Shown: in pieces, positions 22,367-25,237 of the stretch | Numbering within the stretch: the first letter of the stretch is position 1 | Layout of the letters: each line of letters opens with the position of its first letter | Virus record (IMG/VR): IMGVR_UViG_3300035698_011416 | Coordinates: 1-25,237 of that record | Reading direction: 5' to 3' (one strand) | DNA length: 25,237 nucleotides | From: a virus | Made by a program: the position numbers and the translations under genes | Notes under the pieces: generated by a model | The model's database searches: none | Told to the model about the DNA's origin: nothing | Seen by the model: the letters and a program-made list of their open reading frames with translations, nothing else

Positions 22367-23998
22367 TTAATTTGCTATCCGGGCCGGCTGGTTCTGACTG
22401 GGGAATATCCCGCCGCCGTAAACATGGGTCTTACGAATAGAATTTTTAATCTCAGCCAGTGAGATAATGTTCGGGTTATGCTGGGGCAGGTTGGCCGCCG
22501 AATGTAGCGAAGGAGCCTTCTTAATGAAGTCCATAATATAACCCAGAGCATCCACAATATCCTTGCGGTCGGTATAGCCGAAATCCCGCATCTCATGGCG
22601 CAGGTCGCGATGGGTCTTCTTAATATGCAGGGCACCGTTGACATGATGCGGCTGCAAGCGTAAGATACGGCCGTCCTTATTACGATTCTTATGAGTAAGG
22701 ATACCAATCCGGTAATACAGGCCCTCCCGTTTCATGGCGTCCTTGAGTACCATTTCGAGAGTGTCCCTATAAAGATTTTCCTCGATATGAACTACGCTGA
22801 TATCGTAGTCTTTGACCATCTTATGAATCATTTTTATTTTACCGTTAGTATCAATTTTCTTGCGGATAGCCTCACCAACCCAGATATGCTTTTGTTCATC
22901 TACCCACAGAAGGACAAAGGCGGTATTGCAGTTCGCCGGGTGGGTGTGGTCAGCCAGGTCGATAAGGGCGTAAGTTTTATAGAGCCTGGGATTCTTAACG
23001 TAGCCGGGCGGATAGACACCCTTCCAATAAGTGTTATGGCCAACCGGGAACCCAGCATCCTTGGGGTTGCGGGGCATACATTCATATTGGGCATAGTACA
23101 TAAAGTCGCCCTGGCTGCGGCGGATACTTTCAAGCCGCTCCTCGGTCAGAACGCCCGGCCAGAGCAGGCTGCCATCCTCACGATGGGCACCCATAATCTT
23201 ACAGACGAACCCTTCCGCCTGTCCCTCTGTTCTCTGCTGGTGGTCAAGGATATACTGGGCGAAGTCCTGAGCGCCCCAGCGGTTGACGATAAACTGCGCT
23301 TTGGTCTGGCGGCTGATATTCTTAGTCAGAATTTGCAGTCCGTGCATTATCAGTTTATACCAGGCAATGGCTTTGTTCATTTCCTCTGGCCGGATAATCA
23401 TAACTCCATCTTCACGCAGATCGTCACGGCTGGCGGCAACAACATCATCTCCCAATATATAGTTGAAGTGGCGACGTGCCAACTGGGTCTCGACGCCGGC
23501 GGCGGTTACAGACGGTTCAGAGAAGATACCGCTGCGGTTAAGCTGGAAGGCCGAAGAACTCCACGGCTGGGAGGTTATACCCCTGACCTTTGTGGGGATC
23601 AGGTCCGGCACTAACTGGCGGAGCCGGTCGTTGAGGTTAAAGTGATCTAACATCTCTCCGACCGTCAGCCGGGCATTGTCAAAGGTGTTCTGCGGAACTA
23701 ATATCCTGTTGTTGCTGTCTCTTAGGAGTAGTTGTATTGCCCGACCAACGGTGCAGAAAGACGTCTTAAAAATACCCCTGGTTCCGACTAATAACTTGTA
23801 TGGTTCTTCAGTGTCAATAAAATCACACATCTCCTGATGCGGTACTTTCTCGGCGTCTTCGTAGCCGAGAATCTTCCTGCCCAGATAGAACAGGTCTTTC
23901 TGGCATTTGCGCAGTTCACGCTTACGGGCCGCTTCGTCCCGATAGACTTTCACTTCTTCATGTTTAATGCGTTTAGCCATAATTAGCTTCTGGGACAT
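22367..23998 (-). CDS. Terminase large subunit
   Basis: 543 residues if started at the ATG at 23998 (AGG five bases upstream, overlapping the microprotein gene by 16 bases); an ATG at 23980 (537 residues) directly after the microprotein stop is equally possible. The ATPase domain has Walker A VGTRGIFKTS (71-80; Lys78, Thr79) and a Walker B-like YILGDDVV (180-187; Asp184/Asp185). The C-terminal RNase H-like nuclease has the expected acidic residues: Asp347 in ALIDLADHT, Glu406/407 in HIEENLY and Asp483 in IVDALGY. It is the motor that cuts and packages phage DNA through the portal, here the second gene downstream. Function confident. Confidence 0.93.
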   Translation of the reverse strand: MSQKLIMAKRIKHEEVKVYRDEAARKRELRKCQKDLFYLGRKILGYEDAEKVPHQEMCDFIDTEEPYKLLVGTRGIFKTSFCTVGRAIQLLLRDSNNRILVPQNTFDNARLTVGEMLDHFNLNDRLRQLVPDLIPTKVRGITSQPWSSSAFQLNRSGIFSEPSVTAAGVETQLARRHFNYILGDDVVAASRDDLREDGVMIIRPEEMNKAIAWYKLIMHGLQILTKNISRQTKAQFIVNRWGAQDFAQYILDHQQRTEGQAEGFVCKIMGAHREDGSLLWPGVLTEERLESIRRSQGDFMYYAQYECMPRNPKDAGFPVGHNTYWKGVYPPGYVKNPRLYKTYALIDLADHTHPANCNTAFVLLWVDEQKHIWVGEAIRKKIDTNGKIKMIHKMVKDYDISVVHIEENLYRDTLEMVLKDAMKREGLYYRIGILTHKNRNKDGRILRLQPHHVNGALHIKKTHRDLRHEMRDFGYTDRKDIVDALGYIMDFIKKAPSLHSAANLPQHNPNIISLAEIKNSIRKTHVYGGGIFPSQNQPARIAN

Positions 23999-24102
23999 TT
24001 CTGCCTGGCGGCCTTACGACGACCGGTAGCACTTTTCTTTCGTCGGTACGATCCCTTATACGGTCCCGTACCATCTCGCTTGCCCTTTGCTGTGTTTCCC
24101 AT
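23983..24102 (-). CDS. 39-residue very basic microprotein upstream of terminase
   Basis: ATG at 24102, TAA at 23983-23985. The protein starts MGNTAKGKRDGTGPYKGSY and contains 14 Lys/Arg among 39 residues with an RRKAARQKCP end. It starts eight bases after the previous stop and ends two bases before the second terminase ATG, so it occupies the gap exactly. The ribosome binding site is weak, suggesting coupling. A conserved-looking KRDGTGPYKGSY core and gap-filling position argue it is real. It could bind nucleic acid or be a small terminase-associated factor; neither is shown. Confidence 0.6.
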   Translation of the reverse strand: MGNTAKGKRDGTGPYKGSYRRKKSATGRRKAARQKCPRS

Positions 24103-24110
24103 GTTTATTT

Positions 24111-24377
24111 CTACAATGTTTCTTCTGTCTTAGCCTTGAATATATCGTCCGGCTCCAAGGTTACAGTGTCCTTACTGATAGTAATATCAGACGGCAGACG
24201 CCGTTTATCTATCGGGTCAATCCGTCTGATAATCGCTTCTTTAAGTTGCTCTTGGGGTGCGGCAGGCAAGGCGACAGTCATCTTAGCTCCGTCATCGAAA
24301 GTCACATCAACCTGCCATGATGTCTGCTTATCATACTGTATGACCTTTTTCGCTATGTTGCTGATCGTATACGCCAC
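24111..24377 (-). CDS. Small protein of unknown function upstream of terminase genes
   Basis: 88 residues from a GTG start at 24377, chosen because AGGAGG lies six bases upstream, an almost perfect ribosome binding site. The N-terminal half is beta-type (YTISNIAKKVIQYDKQTSWQVDVTFDDGAKMTVAL) and the rest contains a charged helical part (PQEQLKEAIIRRIDPIDKRR). No metal, membrane or catalytic signature. It lies two genes before the terminase, where a small terminase subunit could sit, but it lacks an obvious helix-turn-helix, so I do not make that call. Confidence 0.6.
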   Translation of the reverse strand: MAYTISNIAKKVIQYDKQTSWQVDVTFDDGAKMTVALPAAPQEQLKEAIIRRIDPIDKRRLPSDITISKDTVTLEPDDIFKAKTEETL

Positions 24378-24392
24378 AACTATCCTCCTAAT

Positions 24393-25237
24393 TTATTTAG
24401 CCGTTATCGTTCTGCTTCCTATAGTATTAGCCTGATAGTGTATTCCAGCGGTTTCTATCAAGGCTTCTCCTGCATAAGCGTCCCCTGTCGCCGACACACG
24501 AGTTAATGTAAACATAAACTGGTCGCCTATCTTAAAGCTGGTCCCTGTAATTGCCGCAAAGTCAGAACGATAAGACTTGTATTGGGTATCTATTGCTGTA
24601 TCTGCGGTATCAATGGCTACTGCCGCATTTAAGGTTGTCCCGTCTCTCAGCAGAATATAGTTAAGCCGCCATTGAACATTGTCAGTTCCCGAAGGGGCAG
24701 CGATTCCTTGCCAGTGGACATGAAATACCAAGTCCGTCCCCTCAGCGTAATCATGTTGTAATTCAAAGCCACCATGGACCTTCTCGTCCACCGCAAAACC
24801 ATAAGTCTCTATTGTCGTGTCATCACCATTCTCATCGATAAACGAAACAATTCCTGGAGCCGACGATGTTGGTCTTGTTAATAAATATCCGGCAATGTTA
24901 ATGTCCCGGTAGGCCATAGCCGTACCCGCCATGGTTATGCCTGTAACACTTGCCACTACTGTATTCGCACCGGTACCGGCAGTTACAGAAGTTGTCGCGC
25001 CCAAAGTACCAACCACGTGCAATGTGTAACTCGGCGGCCCCGCGGCGCCAACCATTAAGTCTTGCGGCATTTCCACATAGCTGGCCGCTCCGATATCCAC
25101 CGTATTGCTGGTGGTGATAATACTGTCGGAACGGATAGCCAGATTACCGGAAAGAATTTGGCCGCCAAAAGCCATAGTAATGTCATTGGCACAATAAATA
25201 TTAGTGCAATTCACATCCGTTTTGACCGGGCCGCCCT
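24393..25237 (-). CDS. Beta-rich fibre or surface protein, 5' end beyond window
   Basis: The frame is open to the right edge (reading GGPVKTDVNCTNIYCAND before the first GTG inside the window at 25214), so the true start lies outside and at least 281 residues are seen. The first visible part has strand repeats with many T, S, V and A typical of fibre shafts (NLAIRSDSIITTSNTVDIG, GTLGATTSVTAGTGANTVV). The C-terminal about 150 residues form a compact beta domain with ELQHDYAEGTDLVFHVHWQG and a GDAYAGEALIETAGIHYQ motif near the end. That domain type is known to me from phage structural proteins, but without a defined activity. Likely a tail or head surface protein. Confidence 0.7.
   Translation of the reverse strand, partial: GGPVKTDVNCTNIYCANDITMAFGGQILSGNLAIRSDSIITTSNTVDIGAASYVEMPQDLMVGAAGPPSYTLHVVGTLGATTSVTAGTGANTVVASVTGITMAGTAMAYRDINIAGYLLTRPTSSAPGIVSFIDENGDDTTIETYGFAVDEKVHGGFELQHDYAEGTDLVFHVHWQGIAAPSGTDNVQWRLNYILLRDGTTLNAAVAIDTADTAIDTQYKSYRSDFAAITGTSFKIGDQFMFTLTRVSATGDAYAGEALIETAGIHYQANTIGSRTITAK

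Noticed and set aside
22691-23614. 307-codon open frame on the plus strand
   Set aside because: It lies wholly antisense to the terminase gene, whose motifs are clear; no protein features and no ribosome binding site context.
24111-24377. Small terminase subunit
   Set aside because: Position is suitable but no helix-turn-helix or oligomerisation pattern is evident; left as unknown.
1-25237. tRNA, CRISPR array, insertion sequence, integrase or defence island
   Set aside because: No cloverleaf-like stretch, regularly spaced repeats, transposase motifs or recognisable defence proteins were seen on reading both strands by eye.

Overview
This window is a dense, single-direction block of genes from a tailed bacteriophage, or a prophage or metagenome-derived phage contig. 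Every supported gene lies on the minus strand, so the genes are transcribed from position 25237 toward position 1. The order is large terminase, portal, scaffold, major capsid protein, adaptor, nozzle-like tail protein, then three large Q/G-rich or very long internal-virion-like proteins. That order, with no tail tube, sheath, tape-measure chaperone or baseplate genes, points to a short-tailed (podovirus-like) virion. Strong AGGAG ribosome binding sites and a bacterial-type sigma factor indicate a bacterial host. I see nothing that identifies the host taxon.

Right part (25237-17800): a partial beta-rich fibre or decoration protein runs off the right edge. It is followed by a small GTG-start gene, a 39-codon very basic microprotein, the terminase large subunit, a beta-rich structural protein, the portal, an FmdB-like zinc-ribbon protein, two genes of unknown function that overlap by about 100 bases, and an acidic/basic scaffold. 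Most of these genes touch or overlap, which suggests translational coupling.

Middle part (17800-9646): the scaffold-capsid gap contains a textbook intrinsic terminator hairpin with a U8 tract that runs directly into the capsid ribosome binding site. After the capsid gene come three tandem paralogues of about 256 residues, two tandem paralogues of about 116 residues, a G/C-only leader hairpin, the adaptor, a small beta protein, the 819-residue nozzle-like protein, and a 103-residue protein.

Left part (9612-1): three large proteins (999, 426 and 1236 residues) are probably packaged internal or ejection proteins. They are followed by a membrane-anchored coiled-coil protein (spanin-like topology), a sigma-28/FliA-type sigma factor, a good sigma70-type promoter driving a 52-residue ribbon-helix-helix repressor, a terminator with an associated inverted repeat (possible small RNA), and a partial gene of unknown function at the left edge.

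No tRNA, rRNA, CRISPR array, insertion sequence, integrase, endolysin or recognised defence system was seen. The points most worth a second look are the phage-encoded sigma factor with its RHH neighbour, the switch-like leader of the capsid gene, the two expanded families of decoration-like proteins, and the tryptophan/asparagine/glycine-rich disordered region in the 999-residue virion protein.
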